From Oleiagrimonas sp963817755 (GTDB taxonomy: Bacteria > Pseudomonadota > Gammaproteobacteria > Xanthomonadales > Rhodanobacteraceae): 64,000 nucleotides of DNA. The first letter of the stretch is position 1. The number at the start of each line of letters is the position of its first letter. Shown one piece after another: positions 8,044 through 16,947 of the stretch. The stretch lies in NCBI GenBank assembly GCA_963817755.1, contig CAWFPB010000004.1, positions 1-64,000 on the forward strand, in the 5' to 3' direction. Position numbers and translations under genes: made by a program. The notes beneath the pieces are model-generated. The model did no database searches. It saw only the letters and a list, made by a program, of their open reading frames with translations, and was not told where the DNA came from.

Positions 8044-8718
8044 GCCCTACCCTTGTAGGAGCGGTGGAAGCCGTGACCGCGCGCGATTTAGGCTTGCCGC
8101 GAAGACCGGCCCTTGCCGCGTTGCCGGTCGCACCTTCCAGTGCTCCCACAAGAAAACCGATGCCTTTCCTACTTTTTGTGGGAGCGGTGGAAGCCGCGAC
8201 GGCGCGCGATAGGACCTTGCCGCGAAAACCGGTTCTTGCCGCGTTGCCGGTCGCACCTTCCAGTGCTCCCACAAGAGTCCCGTAACCTGCCCTACCTTTG
8301 TGGGAGCGGTGGAAGCCGTGACCGGAGGGAATGCCCGTGGTGCGACGGCGCGCGATAGGACCTTGCCGCGAAAACCGGTTCTTGCCGCGTTGCCGGTCGC
8401 ACCTTCCAGTGCTCCCACAAGAAAACCGATGCCTTTCCTACCTTTGTGGGAGCGGTGGAAGCCGTGACCGGAGGGAATGCCCGTGGTGCGACGGCGCGCG
8501 ATAGGACCTTGCCGCGAAAACCGGTTCTTGCCGCGTTGCCGGTCGCACCTTCCAGTGCTCCCACAAGAGACCGTGCCTGCCCTACCCTTTGTGGGAGCGG
8601 TGGAAGCCGTGACCGGAGGGAATGCCCGTGGTGTGACGGCGCGCGATAGGACCTTGCCGCGAAGACCGGGTCTTGCCGCATTGCCGGTCGCGCCTTCCAG
8701 CGCTCCTACAAGAACACC
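8044..8718. repeat. Large REP field, mostly GTGG-type units, next to the RAYT gene
   Basis: This fills the 726-bp gap 8033-8758. At least five inverted pairs occur, built on GTGGGAGCGGTGGAAGCCG (for example 8179, 8298, 8444, 8591) facing CTTCCAGTGCTCCCAC, with the first and last arms of GTAGGAGCG or GCTCCTAC type. Units are joined by a conserved block with TTGCCGCGTTGCCGGTCGC. Some copies carry a 24-bp insert (TGACCGGAGGGAATGCCC plus GTGGTG) after GGAAGCCG and some do not. Long open frames here are by-products of the repeats. The cluster ends about 40 bp from the RAYT stop codon. Confidence 0.9.
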
Positions 8719-8758
8719 GAAGCCTACTCGGGTCTCGTGCCTTGAGCTGTTACGGGCC

Positions 8759-9262
8759 CTAGGTGCCAAAGGTCAGCAGGTCATCGAAGGTCTCGATCCA
8801 GCGGCTGTTCCAGTAAGGCCACTGCCACGGATCTTCCACCAGGCCGGCGCGCACCGGGTTGGCGACCAGGTATTGGGCGGCGCGGCCCAGCTCTTCCTGG
8901 GTTCGCAGTACATGGTCGTGATAGCCGCGCGCCCAGAACGCGCCGCTGCTTCCCAATACGCTGTTGGCCAGCCTGGACGTGACGGATTTGATGCGGGTCA
9001 CCAGGTGCGGCAGGTTCTCATCGTCGGCCAGTTCACACAGCACGTGGACGTGATCAGGCATCAGCACCCATGCATGCACGGCATGGCTGCGCCACAAGTG
9101 CCGTCCATCGAGTTCGCGTGCCACGGCGTGCGCCACATGGTGATGACCAAAATACCGGCGGCGGCGATGGGTGACGAAGGTGATCAGGTAGATGCGTTGC
9201 GGCTGTGAACGGCGTCCGATGCGCAGGGCCTTGTAGCCGGGGAATTCGTTGGTTGGTTTCAT
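8759..9262 (-). CDS. REP-associated tyrosine transposase (RAYT, IS200-like TnpA)
   Basis: A 167-residue single-strand transposase-like protein. Residues about 62-80 contain the HUH motif (HAWVLMPDHVHVLCEL). The catalytic tyrosine region follows at about 133-146 (RAAQYLVANPVRAGLV), with the WPYW end typical of RAYTs. The ATG at 9262 gives the usual family length. RAYTs are domesticated relatives of IS200/IS605 transposases that bind and cleave the REP sequences of the same genome and are held responsible for their spread. Here REP fields lie on both sides (8044-8718 and 9413-9620) without the flanking ends of a classical insertion sequence. The protein looks intact and probably active; activity is inferred. 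Confidence 0.92.
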   Translation of the reverse strand: MKPTNEFPGYKALRIGRRSQPQRIYLITFVTHRRRRYFGHHHVAHAVARELDGRHLWRSHAVHAWVLMPDHVHVLCELADDENLPHLVTRIKSVTSRLANSVLGSSGAFWARGYHDHVLRTQEELGRAAQYLVANPVRAGLVEDPWQWPYWNSRWIETFDDLLTFGT

Positions 9263-9412
9263 GCCACCGAGGGTGGCGGACGGATGTCGGTCTGGAACAG
9301 CATCCGAACCCATCTTCGGCTGACGGTGATTCCTGGTCGATGGCGTAGGCAGAGGATGAAGTTTGCGCCCGCACCGGAAGACTTCTGTGTCGAAGCAGGC
9401 GAGGATCGTTCC

Positions 9413-9620
9413 TGCCAGGACCGGCTCCTTCCGCGTTACCGGTCGCGGCTTCCACCGCTCCCACAAAGGTAGGGCAGGTTTCGGATTTCTTGTGGGAGCG
9501 GTGGGAGCCGTGACCGAAGGGAATGCCCTTGGTACGACGGCGCGCGTTATGGGCTTGCCGTAAAAAAACAGGATCTTGCCGCTTTGGGTCACGGGTCGCA
9601 CCTTCCAGCGCTCCTACGGG
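9413..9620. repeat. REP cluster upstream of the RAYT gene
   Basis: The gap 9263-9622 starts with about 140 bp of unique sequence, the likely RAYT promoter region. An inverted pair of GTGG-type arms follows (CGGCTTCCACCGCTCCCAC at about 9446-9465 and GTGGGAGCGGTGGGAGCCG at about 9491-9510) with the 24-bp insert version after it. A single GCGCTCCTAC arm ends near 9617, at the 3' end of the TonB receptor gene. Confidence 0.85.
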
Positions 9621-9622
9621 CA

Positions 9623-11704
9623 TCATGGCCCGCCGTGCTGCAGTCGCAGGCCGACATACACGCTGCGGCCGGGGCCGGCCTCAAAGAACTTGCCCTGGGC
9701 CTGGTTGACCACCACGGCGCCGACCCAGGTGCGATCGAACAGGTTGTCCAGGCGGGCGAAGACGGTCATCTGCAGGTCCCCGGCGTGCCAGGTGTGGTCG
9801 GCGCGCAGGCCGATCAGGGCGTAACCGGGGGCGCGCTGGGTGTCGGCGTCGTCGACCGGGACCGAGGCGCGCGCGTCGGCCTGCAGTCCGGCGTGCCAGC
9901 CGTGCGCGCCGGTCCAGTCCAGGCCCAGCTGCAATCGCCGGCGCGGCACGCCGGGCAGCGGGGTGCGGGTGCCGTCGGCCTGTACCTGCGCGCGCAGCTC
10001 GGTGGCGGCCAGCTCGAACCGCCAGTGGCGCGCCAGCGGCCAGCGCAGCGAGGCCTCCATGCCGCGCCGCCGACTGGTGCCGAGGTTGCGATAGGTGGTG
10101 CGTCCGCCGCTGGATGTGGCCACGCCCAGGGTGTCGCGGGTGTTTGCGCCGAACACGGCCAGGTCCGCGCGGGCCCCGCCCGTCCCGCGCCATTTCGCGC
10201 CCAGCTCGGCCTGCACCGTGCGCGCCGGGCGCAGGGCCAGGTTCAGGCCCGCACTGCCGTCCGGGCGGTAGGCCAGTTCGGCGCCAGTCGGGGTCTCGAA
10301 GGCGCGGCCCCAGGAGGCATACAGGTGCCAGGCCGTGCTGGCGCGGAACAGCACGCCGGCCACCGGGGTGGTGGCGCTGTAGGTCATGCGGCCGCTGTCG
10401 TCGGGATTGGCCGCGGTGACGAACCGGTCGCGCACGCGCACCTGCACGCGGCTGCGGCGCACGCCGGTGCTGAGGCTCCAGCGCGGCGCCAGGCGCAGCG
10501 TGCCCAGCGCGTACAGGCCCTGCGAGCGGCTGATGTCGTGCTCGTCGCGACGCAGGTCGCCGGGCACGCCGAGTACGTCGCCGACGAAATTGTCGTAGCC
10601 GCGCCGGTGCACGTCCTGGTATTCGTCGTCGTACCCGGCGGTCACCGTCCACGGCCGTTCGCCCGCGTGTCCGCGCCATTCCCAGCGCAGGCCCAGGCCA
10701 CGGAAGGCGCCGCCGAGGTCGATCACGCCGCCGGAGCTGAGCGGGCTGGCCTGCACGAACACCGGCACCGACAGGTACTGACGCACCGCGCGGTGCCCCG
10801 CGTACGCCGTGGCGCGCACGGACTGGTGCGTGCCAATCGCCTGGTGCAGGGTCAGGCCGGCCTGGGTCTGGCGCACGCGCTTGCGGGTGTCGTAGGCCAG
10901 CGCGGACGGCGCGGCCTGCTGCGGATCGGTGCGGAACTGGGCACGGGTGAGGCTTTGCGGATCCTGCGCGCGCGGCTGGTCGAATGCGTTCATGGCCAGG
11001 GTCCAGCGCTGGCGCGTGCTGCGGCGCCAGTCCAGGCGCAGATTGGCGCCGCTGCGGTCGGCGCGGGCGTGGCCGCGCTGGCCATCGACGTGGGTCCGGT
11101 CCAGGTTGAGGTTGTAACCCATGGATCCGACGCGACCGCTGGCCCCGGCTTCGGCATGGCCGATGCCGTGGCTGCCGCCGCCGATGTCGACCCGCTGGCT
11201 TGCCGGCGTTTCGCCCGCGGCGGTACTCACGCGGATCAGCCCGCCGGCAGCGTTGGCGTACAGCGCGGTGAACGGTCCGCGCAGGACCTCGATGCGCTCG
11301 GCGGCGCCGAACATCGCGTGCGACAGCTGGCCCTGGCCGTCCGGCGTGGTGGCGGGGATACCGTCCACGACCAGGCGCACGCCGCGGATGCCGAAGGCTG
11401 CCCGGGCACCGAAGCCGCGGATCGACACCGGTGCGTCCTGGGCCAGGTTCTGGCGCTCGCCCACGGCCAGACCAGGCACGCCGCGCAGCGCTCGCCGCGC
11501 GCCGATGCCCGGCACGTCGCGGCCCGGGACGGTCAGGTCGATCACGTCGACCGCGGCCGGCAGGTCGAACGGACGCGGCGCCGTGGCACGCGCCGTGACC
11601 ACCTGCACCGGCATGGCCTGCACGGGGACGGAGTGCACCGGCGGTGGCACCGTCGCGGCCGGAGCCGCGGCGGCCAGCGCCAGCAGGGGCAGCATGCTAA
11701 TCAT
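9623..11704 (-). CDS. TonB-dependent receptor, PqqU/YncD-like (probable PQQ uptake)
   Basis: A 693-residue TonB-dependent receptor: signal peptide (MISMLPLLALAAAAPA), plug domain (VPGLAVGERQNLAQDAPVSI, GIRGVRLVVDGIPATTPDGQ, IEVLRGPFTALYANAAGG) and a C-terminal 22-strand barrel ending GLRLQHGGP. Several stretches closely follow E. coli YncD/PqqU as I remember it, including SSGGRTTYRNLGTSRRRGME and the end LFDRTWVGAVVVNQAQGKF with EAGPGRS. PqqU imports pyrroloquinoline quinone across the outer membrane. Its start overlaps the stop of a PQQ-dependent dehydrogenase (ATGA at 11701-11704), so cofactor import and the cofactor user are translationally coupled. Substrate is inferred from similarity plus this context; a siderophore receptor is the alternative. 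Confidence 0.85.
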   Translation of the reverse strand: MISMLPLLALAAAAPAATVPPPVHSVPVQAMPVQVVTARATAPRPFDLPAAVDVIDLTVPGRDVPGIGARRALRGVPGLAVGERQNLAQDAPVSIRGFGARAAFGIRGVRLVVDGIPATTPDGQGQLSHAMFGAAERIEVLRGPFTALYANAAGGLIRVSTAAGETPASQRVDIGGGSHGIGHAEAGASGRVGSMGYNLNLDRTHVDGQRGHARADRSGANLRLDWRRSTRQRWTLAMNAFDQPRAQDPQSLTRAQFRTDPQQAAPSALAYDTRKRVRQTQAGLTLHQAIGTHQSVRATAYAGHRAVRQYLSVPVFVQASPLSSGGVIDLGGAFRGLGLRWEWRGHAGERPWTVTAGYDDEYQDVHRRGYDNFVGDVLGVPGDLRRDEHDISRSQGLYALGTLRLAPRWSLSTGVRRSRVQVRVRDRFVTAANPDDSGRMTYSATTPVAGVLFRASTAWHLYASWGRAFETPTGAELAYRPDGSAGLNLALRPARTVQAELGAKWRGTGGARADLAVFGANTRDTLGVATSSGGRTTYRNLGTSRRRGMEASLRWPLARHWRFELAATELRAQVQADGTRTPLPGVPRRRLQLGLDWTGAHGWHAGLQADARASVPVDDADTQRAPGYALIGLRADHTWHAGDLQMTVFARLDNLFDRTWVGAVVVNQAQGKFFEAGPGRSVYVGLRLQHGGP

Positions 11705-13659
11705 TGCGGCAGCGCGAACGCGACGATGGCATCGCCGCTTCCGGTGCCGAGCTTGCCATGGCCGCCGGCCGCCACCACCACGTATTGCCGCTTCCCGTCC
11801 ACGTAGGTCATCGGCGTGGCCATGGCCGGCGCGGATAGATGGTGGCGCCACAGCACCTTGCCGGTTTTCTGGTCAACGGCACGCAGGTAGCCGTCGGTGC
11901 TGGCACCGATGAACAGCAAGCCGCTGCGCGTGGCCAGCGGGCCGCCCATGTTGGGCACCCCCTTGAGGAACCAGAACGGCCAGGGCGCCTGCCCGCGGCT
12001 GTTGCCCAGCGGGGTGCTCCAGGCGATGCGCCCGTGCGCCAGGTCCAGCGCCACCAGGCGGCCCCACGGCGGGGCGATGCAGGGCGCGCCCGAAGGCCCC
12101 AGCAGGGCGCGGCGGCGCATGCCGTACGGGGTGCCGTGCTGCGGTGCGTATTCCCAACCCGGTGTACGGCCGGCCTTGACCTGACGGTTGTATTCGGCGC
12201 GTGGCAACAGTTGCACCTCCATCGGCAGGTCGTTGACGTTGGCGAACAGGGTCTGGGTGGCCGGGTTCCAGGCGCCGGCGCCCCAGTTGCTGCCGCCGGC
12301 GTAGCTGGGCATCTCGATGCTGCCCTGCTCGGTCTGCGGCGTGAACATGCCGTCGCTGCGCAGATGCTCGATCTTCTTGCGGCAGGCGTTGCGGCTCCAG
12401 AAGGTCAGGCCCCAGGCATCGGACGGCTTGACCGGGCCCTGTCGGATCAGCGCCGGCAGCGACGAGTACGGCTGGGTCGGACTCAGGTGTTCGCCGGGCA
12501 CGCCGTCGGTGGGCACCGGCTTTTCGGTGATCGGGAATAGCGGCGTGCCGTCGGTGCGATCGAACACGAAGGCCTGGCCGTTCTTGGTCAGCTGCACCAC
12601 CGCGGGGATGGCCTGGCCGTGGCGATGCAGGGTGATCAGCATGGGCTGGGCGGCCAGGTCGTAGTCCCAGGTGTCATGGTGGATCAGCTGGCGGGCCCAG
12701 ACCCGCTTGCCGGTGCGCGTGTCCAGCGCCACCAGGGAATTGGCCCAGTGGTCGTCGCCGGGGCGTTCGCCGCCGTACAGGTCCGGGCTGGCCGAGCCGG
12801 TGGGAATGAACACCAGGTGGCGCTCGGCGTCGACCGAGAACACGCCCCAGGCGTTGGCCGCGCCGTTCCACTTCGGGTACGGCTTGCGCTCGGGATGGGA
12901 GGCGTCGGTGCGCACGATCGGGTCCCAGTGCCAGCGCGGCGCGCCGCTGCGTGCGTCGAACGCGCGCACCACGCCCAGCGCTTCGGCGGCGGTGCCGTTG
13001 TCGCCGATGGAGATGCCGGCGATGACGGTGCCGTCGGCCACCACCGGTGGCGAGGTCAGTTCGTAGTCGTATTTCCATGTGTCGCGCAAATGCGTGGCCA
13101 GGTGGATCTGGCCGTGCTCGCCGAAATCGGCGCAGGGCTTGCCGGTGGCGGCATCCAGGGCGATCAGGCGCGCGTCGATGGTGGGCACGAACAGGCGCGC
13201 CGCGCAGGGGCTGCCCGCTGCGGCCTTCGGGTCGCGCCAGTAGCTGACGCCGCGCGAGGTCAGTTCCGAGTACCAGCCCTTGGGGTCGACGTGGGCGTCG
13301 TAGTGCCAACGGGGCTTGCCGGTGGCGGCATCCAGGGCGAATACCTGGCCGGTGGACGTATCGAAGTACAGCGTGCCGTCGACGTACAGCGGCGTGGCCT
13401 CGAAGGTGAGCTTGCCGGCCACGTTCCAGCCCTCGGCCATGGCGCCGGTGTGGAAGGTCCAGATCGGTTCCAGGCCGGCCACGTTGGTCTTGGTGATCTG
13501 GTCGATGGGCGCGTAGCGATCGCCGCCCGCGCTGCCGCCCCAGTGCGACCACTGGAATGCGCGCGCCGCGGCGGAGGGCGGCGACGGTGGTGTGGACGGC
13601 CCACTGCAGGCGGCCAGGCCGGCAACGAGCACGGCGACGAGCGGAATCGACAGACGCAT
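11701..13659 (-). CDS. PQQ-dependent glucose-type dehydrogenase, lipoprotein form
   Basis: An eight-bladed quinoprotein of about 652 residues. The last blades follow membrane glucose dehydrogenase (Gcd): GVPNMGGPLATRSGLLFIGA, TDGYLRAVDQKTGKVLW and ATPMTYVDGKRQYVVVAAGG, ending in an IVAFALP-type strand. Gcd oxidises aldoses to lactones in the periplasm and feeds ubiquinone. Unlike E. coli Gcd it lacks the five-helix N-terminal membrane domain; instead it has a signal peptide with lipobox LAAC, so it is probably membrane-tethered by lipid. ATG 13659 is preferred over 13665 because GGAG lies 8 bases upstream. How electrons reach quinone without the membrane domain is unclear. Sugar specificity cannot be read from the sequence. 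Confidence 0.88.
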   Translation of the reverse strand: MRLSIPLVAVLVAGLAACSGPSTPPSPPSAAARAFQWSHWGGSAGGDRYAPIDQITKTNVAGLEPIWTFHTGAMAEGWNVAGKLTFEATPLYVDGTLYFDTSTGQVFALDAATGKPRWHYDAHVDPKGWYSELTSRGVSYWRDPKAAAGSPCAARLFVPTIDARLIALDAATGKPCADFGEHGQIHLATHLRDTWKYDYELTSPPVVADGTVIAGISIGDNGTAAEALGVVRAFDARSGAPRWHWDPIVRTDASHPERKPYPKWNGAANAWGVFSVDAERHLVFIPTGSASPDLYGGERPGDDHWANSLVALDTRTGKRVWARQLIHHDTWDYDLAAQPMLITLHRHGQAIPAVVQLTKNGQAFVFDRTDGTPLFPITEKPVPTDGVPGEHLSPTQPYSSLPALIRQGPVKPSDAWGLTFWSRNACRKKIEHLRSDGMFTPQTEQGSIEMPSYAGGSNWGAGAWNPATQTLFANVNDLPMEVQLLPRAEYNRQVKAGRTPGWEYAPQHGTPYGMRRRALLGPSGAPCIAPPWGRLVALDLAHGRIAWSTPLGNSRGQAPWPFWFLKGVPNMGGPLATRSGLLFIGASTDGYLRAVDQKTGKVLWRHHLSAPAMATPMTYVDGKRQYVVVAAGGHGKLGTGSGDAIVAFALPQ

Positions 13660-13771
13660 GGGCATTGCTCCCGATGAGGTTGTCCCCGATCCTCGGTGGC
13701 GGTCCGTGTGCGCACAACGCATTTGTGACGGCCGGGACCGGCGGCGACGCGGACGGCGTGCCGACCCACGT

Positions 13772-14530
13772 TCAGCGCCCGCGCAGCGCCTCCGGCAGCG
13801 CTTCGCGGTAGCGCCGGCTGACCTGCACGGTGCTGCCGTCGCGCAGGGTCAGTTCGGCATCGCCATGGGCGCGCGGGGCCAGGGCGGCGATCTGGTCGGC
13901 GCGCACCAGGTGCTGGCGGTGCACGCGAAGGTAGCGTTGCGGGTCCAGCCGCTGCGCCAGGCGAGTCAGGCTGGTGCGCATGAGGTAGCGGCGTTCGGCG
14001 GTGTGCAGCTCGACGTAGTTGCCGCAGCTGGCCATGCGAATGACGTCCTCCAGAGGCACCACCACACGGCTGCCGCGATCATGCACCACCAGTGGCGGCG
14101 GCGCGGGCGGATCCGGCAGGGCCGCCTTCACGCGGCGCACATCCTCGTCCGCGGGCAGCGGGTCGGGCTCGGCCAGGCGCTCGCGCAGGCGGTCCAGGGT
14201 GGCGGCCAGGCGGCGGTCGTCGAAGGGCTTGAGCAGGTAGTCGACCGCGGCCACGTCGAACGCGCGCAGGGCGTGCTCGTGGTAGGCGGTGGCGAACACG
14301 ATCAGCGGCCAGGGCTCGGGCAGGCGGTCGAGCAGGTCGAAGGCGGTGGCGTGGCCCAGGGCGATGTCCAGGAACACGGCGTCGGCGCCGGACTGCGGCA
14401 GTCCGGCCAGGGCCTCGCGCAGGCCGTCGGCCTCCAGCACCACCTCGACGTCGGGGTGCGCGTCCAGCAGGCGCCGGAGCCGCGCGCGCGCCGGCGCCTC
14501 GTCCTCAACGATGGCCAGGCGCAGCGTCAT
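13772..14530 (-). CDS. LytTR-family response regulator
   Basis: A 252-residue response regulator. The receiver domain (residues 1-120) has the acidic pair E9/D10, phospho-acceptor Asp55 in AVFLDIALG, the Thr/Ser-equivalent in FATAYHEHAL and Lys in YLLKPF. Residues about 150-248 are a LytTR DNA-binding domain (RGSRVVVPLEDVIRMASCGN, YLRVHRQHLVRADQIAAL, LTLRDGSTVQVSRRYREALP). AlgR of Pseudomonas has this architecture. It follows the sensor kinase gene with a 26-bp overlap and is certainly its partner. LytTR regulators often control exopolysaccharide, fimbriae or virulence; the target here is unknown. Confidence 0.93.
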   Translation of the reverse strand: MTLRLAIVEDEAPARARLRRLLDAHPDVEVVLEADGLREALAGLPQSGADAVFLDIALGHATAFDLLDRLPEPWPLIVFATAYHEHALRAFDVAAVDYLLKPFDDRRLAATLDRLRERLAEPDPLPADEDVRRVKAALPDPPAPPPLVVHDRGSRVVVPLEDVIRMASCGNYVELHTAERRYLMRTSLTRLAQRLDPQRYLRVHRQHLVRADQIAALAPRAHGDAELTLRDGSTVQVSRRYREALPEALRGR

Positions 14531-15656
14531 CGGTGTACTCCAGCGGCATGTCGATCACGACCTCGGTGCCGCCCCCGGGGCGCGGACCGATCGTCAGTTC
14601 GTGATCGTCCGGATACAGCAGGGCCAGGCGCTCGCGAACGTTGCCCAGGCCCAGGCCCGGTTCGGCATCGTCGTCCATGCCCACACCGTCGTCACCCACG
14701 CTGCAGCGCAGGCGGCCGTCGTGCGCCTGCACCCGGATCGACAGCTTGCCGCGGCCATCACGCAGCCCGTGGCGGAACGCGTTTTCCACCAGCGGCTGCA
14801 GCAGCAGACGCGGGATCCGGGCATCGCGCGCCGCGTCATCGACATCCATCGCCAGCTGGAAGCGACCCGGCTGGCGTTCGGCCATCAGCTGGCAGTACGC
14901 CTCCAGCCAGTGCAGTTCTTCGGACATCCGTACCCGGTCGCCGCCGTCGCGCGCCATGGCCGCGCGCAGCAGCTCGGCCAGCGCCACCAGCATGCGGTCG
15001 GCGGCGGCCACGTCCTCGTACATGCGGTTGGTGATGGTGTTGATGGTGTTGAACAGGAAGTGCGGCTGCATCTGCGCGGTCAGGTGGGCCAGGCGCGCAT
15101 CGCTGGCGGCCTTGCGCAGCTCCAGTTCGCGCAGCTGCTGGCGGCGGCGCTCGCGCACCGTGCGCAGCAGGGCGCAGGCAATCAGGATGCCGGCGTAGGT
15201 AACCAGGTCGCGCTGGAACTCGTAGAAGAAACCCTCCACGACCGGGCCGAAATCGTAGTGGTCGCCGCCGACTGCGTAGGCCAGCTTGCGCAGCCACACC
15301 ATCAGGGACACGTGCACCACCGAGAACACCACGGCGCCGACCGCATGCAGCGGCAGCCGGCGAAGCACGCCCGGGCCGGTCACCCGCCAACGATCCTCGA
15401 TGCGCGCCACGACCAGCGCCAGCAGGCCGACCACCATGGCACTGCTGATCTCCCACACGTATACGTGCCAGTCCGGCGGCGGGTGCATGTTGCGGCGCAT
15501 GCTGATCACGCTCTCGGCACCCTGCCACAGGCCCAGCAGCAGCCAGGCCAGGAAGTACAGCAGCAGGAAGCGGACCCGCGGCCAGCCGCGCGCGCGCACC
15601 GCGTGCGGCACGTCGGGCGTGGTGGGTGGGCAAGGTTCGGACGTCATCGTCCCCAT
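14505..15656 (-). CDS. LytS/AlgZ-type sensor histidine kinase
   Basis: A membrane kinase of up to 383 residues. Four hydrophobic segments lie in the first half (FLLLYFLAWLLLGLW, SAMVVGLLALVVA, AVGAVVFSVVHVSLMVW, LVTYAGILIACALL). The His_kinase domain contains the phospho-acceptor in LTAQMQPHFLFNTINTIT, and the ATPase domain has PRLLLQPLVENAFRHGL and DDGVGMD...GLGLGNVRERL. It lacks a periplasmic sensor domain, as usual in the AlgZ/YehU group. Starts at 15656 and 15647 are both possible and neither has a clear ribosome site. The 3' end overlaps the response-regulator gene by 26 bp. Confidence 0.92.
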   Translation of the reverse strand: MGTMTSEPCPPTTPDVPHAVRARGWPRVRFLLLYFLAWLLLGLWQGAESVISMRRNMHPPPDWHVYVWEISSAMVVGLLALVVARIEDRWRVTGPGVLRRLPLHAVGAVVFSVVHVSLMVWLRKLAYAVGGDHYDFGPVVEGFFYEFQRDLVTYAGILIACALLRTVRERRRQQLRELELRKAASDARLAHLTAQMQPHFLFNTINTITNRMYEDVAAADRMLVALAELLRAAMARDGGDRVRMSEELHWLEAYCQLMAERQPGRFQLAMDVDDAARDARIPRLLLQPLVENAFRHGLRDGRGKLSIRVQAHDGRLRCSVGDDGVGMDDDAEPGLGLGNVRERLALLYPDDHELTIGPRPGGGTEVVIDMPLEYTDDAAPGHR

Positions 15657-15727
15657 TGAACCGTGATGGAGGGTCGGCGTCGACTCCGCTCGTCACGGGG
15701 GTGGTCCCGTTGGTCACATGTTCGGGT

Positions 15728-16152
15728 GCAGGGGCCGGGTTTTGCCGCGTTGCCGTTCGCGCCTCCCGGCGCTCCTACAGTGTGGCCGGGCGCCTTCCTA
15801 ACCTTTGTAGGAGCGCCGGAAGGCGCGATGAGCGCGCGATGTGGGCTTGCCGCGAAGACCGAGTTCTTGCCGCGTTTCCGGTCGCGCCTTCCAGCGCTCC
15901 TACAAGACCCCCGAAGCCTTCCCTACCTTTGTGGGAGCGGTGGAAGCCGCGACGGCGCGCGATGGGGGCTGGCCGCGAAAACCGGATCTGGCCGCGTTGC
16001 CGTTCGCACCTTCCGGCGCTCCTACATGTGGCCGAGGCCCTTCCTACCTTTGTAGGAGCGCTGGAAGGCGCGATGGCGCGCGATGGGGGCTGGCCGCGAA
16101 AACCGGGTCTGGCCGCGTTTCCGATCGCGCCTTCCGGCGCTCCTACAGTGAA
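15728..16152. repeat. REP cluster alternating GTAG and GTGG units
   Basis: This fills the 505-bp gap 15657-16161. GTAG-type inverted pairs (arms ending GCGCTCCTAC near 15767-15777, 16013-16024, 16135-16145 and GTAGGAGCG near 15807, 16051) alternate with a GTGG pair (15930-15948). The GTGG copy here lacks the 24-bp insert (GGAAGCCGCGACGGCGCG). No gene is apparent. Confidence 0.85.
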
Positions 16153-16161
16153 CCCGACCCT

Positions 16162-16929
16162 TCAATCGGCGATGTCGGCGACCAGGCGCTCGATTTCCAG
16201 CTTCAGGGCCAGGCCTTCGTCGCGCAGCCAGATGCGCTGGGTTTCCCAGGCGGGGTCGAGTTCGGCGACCTGGCGCCAGAAGCGCGGGGAGTGGTCGCGG
16301 ACTTTCAGGTGGGCCAGTTCGTGGGCCAGCACGTAGCGCAGGGCCGGGGCGGGGGCCAGGGCCAGGGACAGGTCCAGGTTGATGCGGTCGCGGGTGTCCA
16401 GGCTGCCCCACTGGCTCTGCATCGGGCGGATGCGCAGGCCGGTGGGGGCCAGGCCCAGCTGCGGGACCATGCGTGCCATCCAGCGCGCCACGTCGCGGCG
16501 CATGCGCTCTTCCAGGAAGCCGGCCAGCAGGCCGCGCGCCACGGGCAGGAAGCGCGGGGTCAGGCGCGGCAGGGCCAGGATCACGGCCTCGCCCTCGCGC
16601 TGCACGCGCGGGTAGGGCGCCTCGGCCCAGGTCAGCGGTACGCGCTCGCCGCGCAGCGGCATGTCGGTGTCGCGGCCCACGCAAAGGCGCGGCAGGGTCC
16701 GGACGGTCTGGCGGCCCAGCTCGCGTTCCAGCCAGTCGGCGTTCTCACGCAGGAACGCCGAGACGCGGGCCGGGTGGGTGCCGTGCGGATAGCTCACGCG
16801 CGCGCCGCCGGGGGTGACCGTCAGGCGCAGGCGCTTGGAGCGCGGATGCGGATTGCCGAGGACCTTGATGCGGGTGCCGCTGGCCGTGGACAGCTCCAGC
16901 CAGTTGCCCGTTACGCGTTCGCGAACCAT
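16162..16929 (-). CDS. YgjP-like zinc metallopeptidase (DUF45/M48-related)
   Basis: A 255-residue protein. The N-terminal half follows the YgjP family (RSKRLRLTVTPGGARVSYPH). The metal site is HELAHLKVRDHSPRFW near residues 205-220: HExxH with a downstream conserved His and W. The upstream QSQWGSLDTRDRINLDLSLA matches the family's RWGSC-like strand, with GSL replacing the more common GSC. These proteins are probable intracellular zinc peptidases, often encoded near restriction-modification systems, with unknown substrates. No such neighbours are seen here. Its gene is followed by rdgC on the same strand 18 bp upstream, so both may share a transcript. Confidence 0.85.
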   Translation of the reverse strand: MVRERVTGNWLELSTASGTRIKVLGNPHPRSKRLRLTVTPGGARVSYPHGTHPARVSAFLRENADWLERELGRQTVRTLPRLCVGRDTDMPLRGERVPLTWAEAPYPRVQREGEAVILALPRLTPRFLPVARGLLAGFLEERMRRDVARWMARMVPQLGLAPTGLRIRPMQSQWGSLDTRDRINLDLSLALAPAPALRYVLAHELAHLKVRDHSPRFWRQVAELDPAWETQRIWLRDEGLALKLEIERLVADIAD

Positions 16930-16947
16930 GGTTTGTGTGTGCTCACG

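Noticed and set aside
8047..8769. Long open frames with repeated motifs such as WEHWKVRPATRQ across the REP field
   Set aside because: They are translations of the REP units themselves and recur in every cluster in several frames. No start signals, and they change with repeat number.
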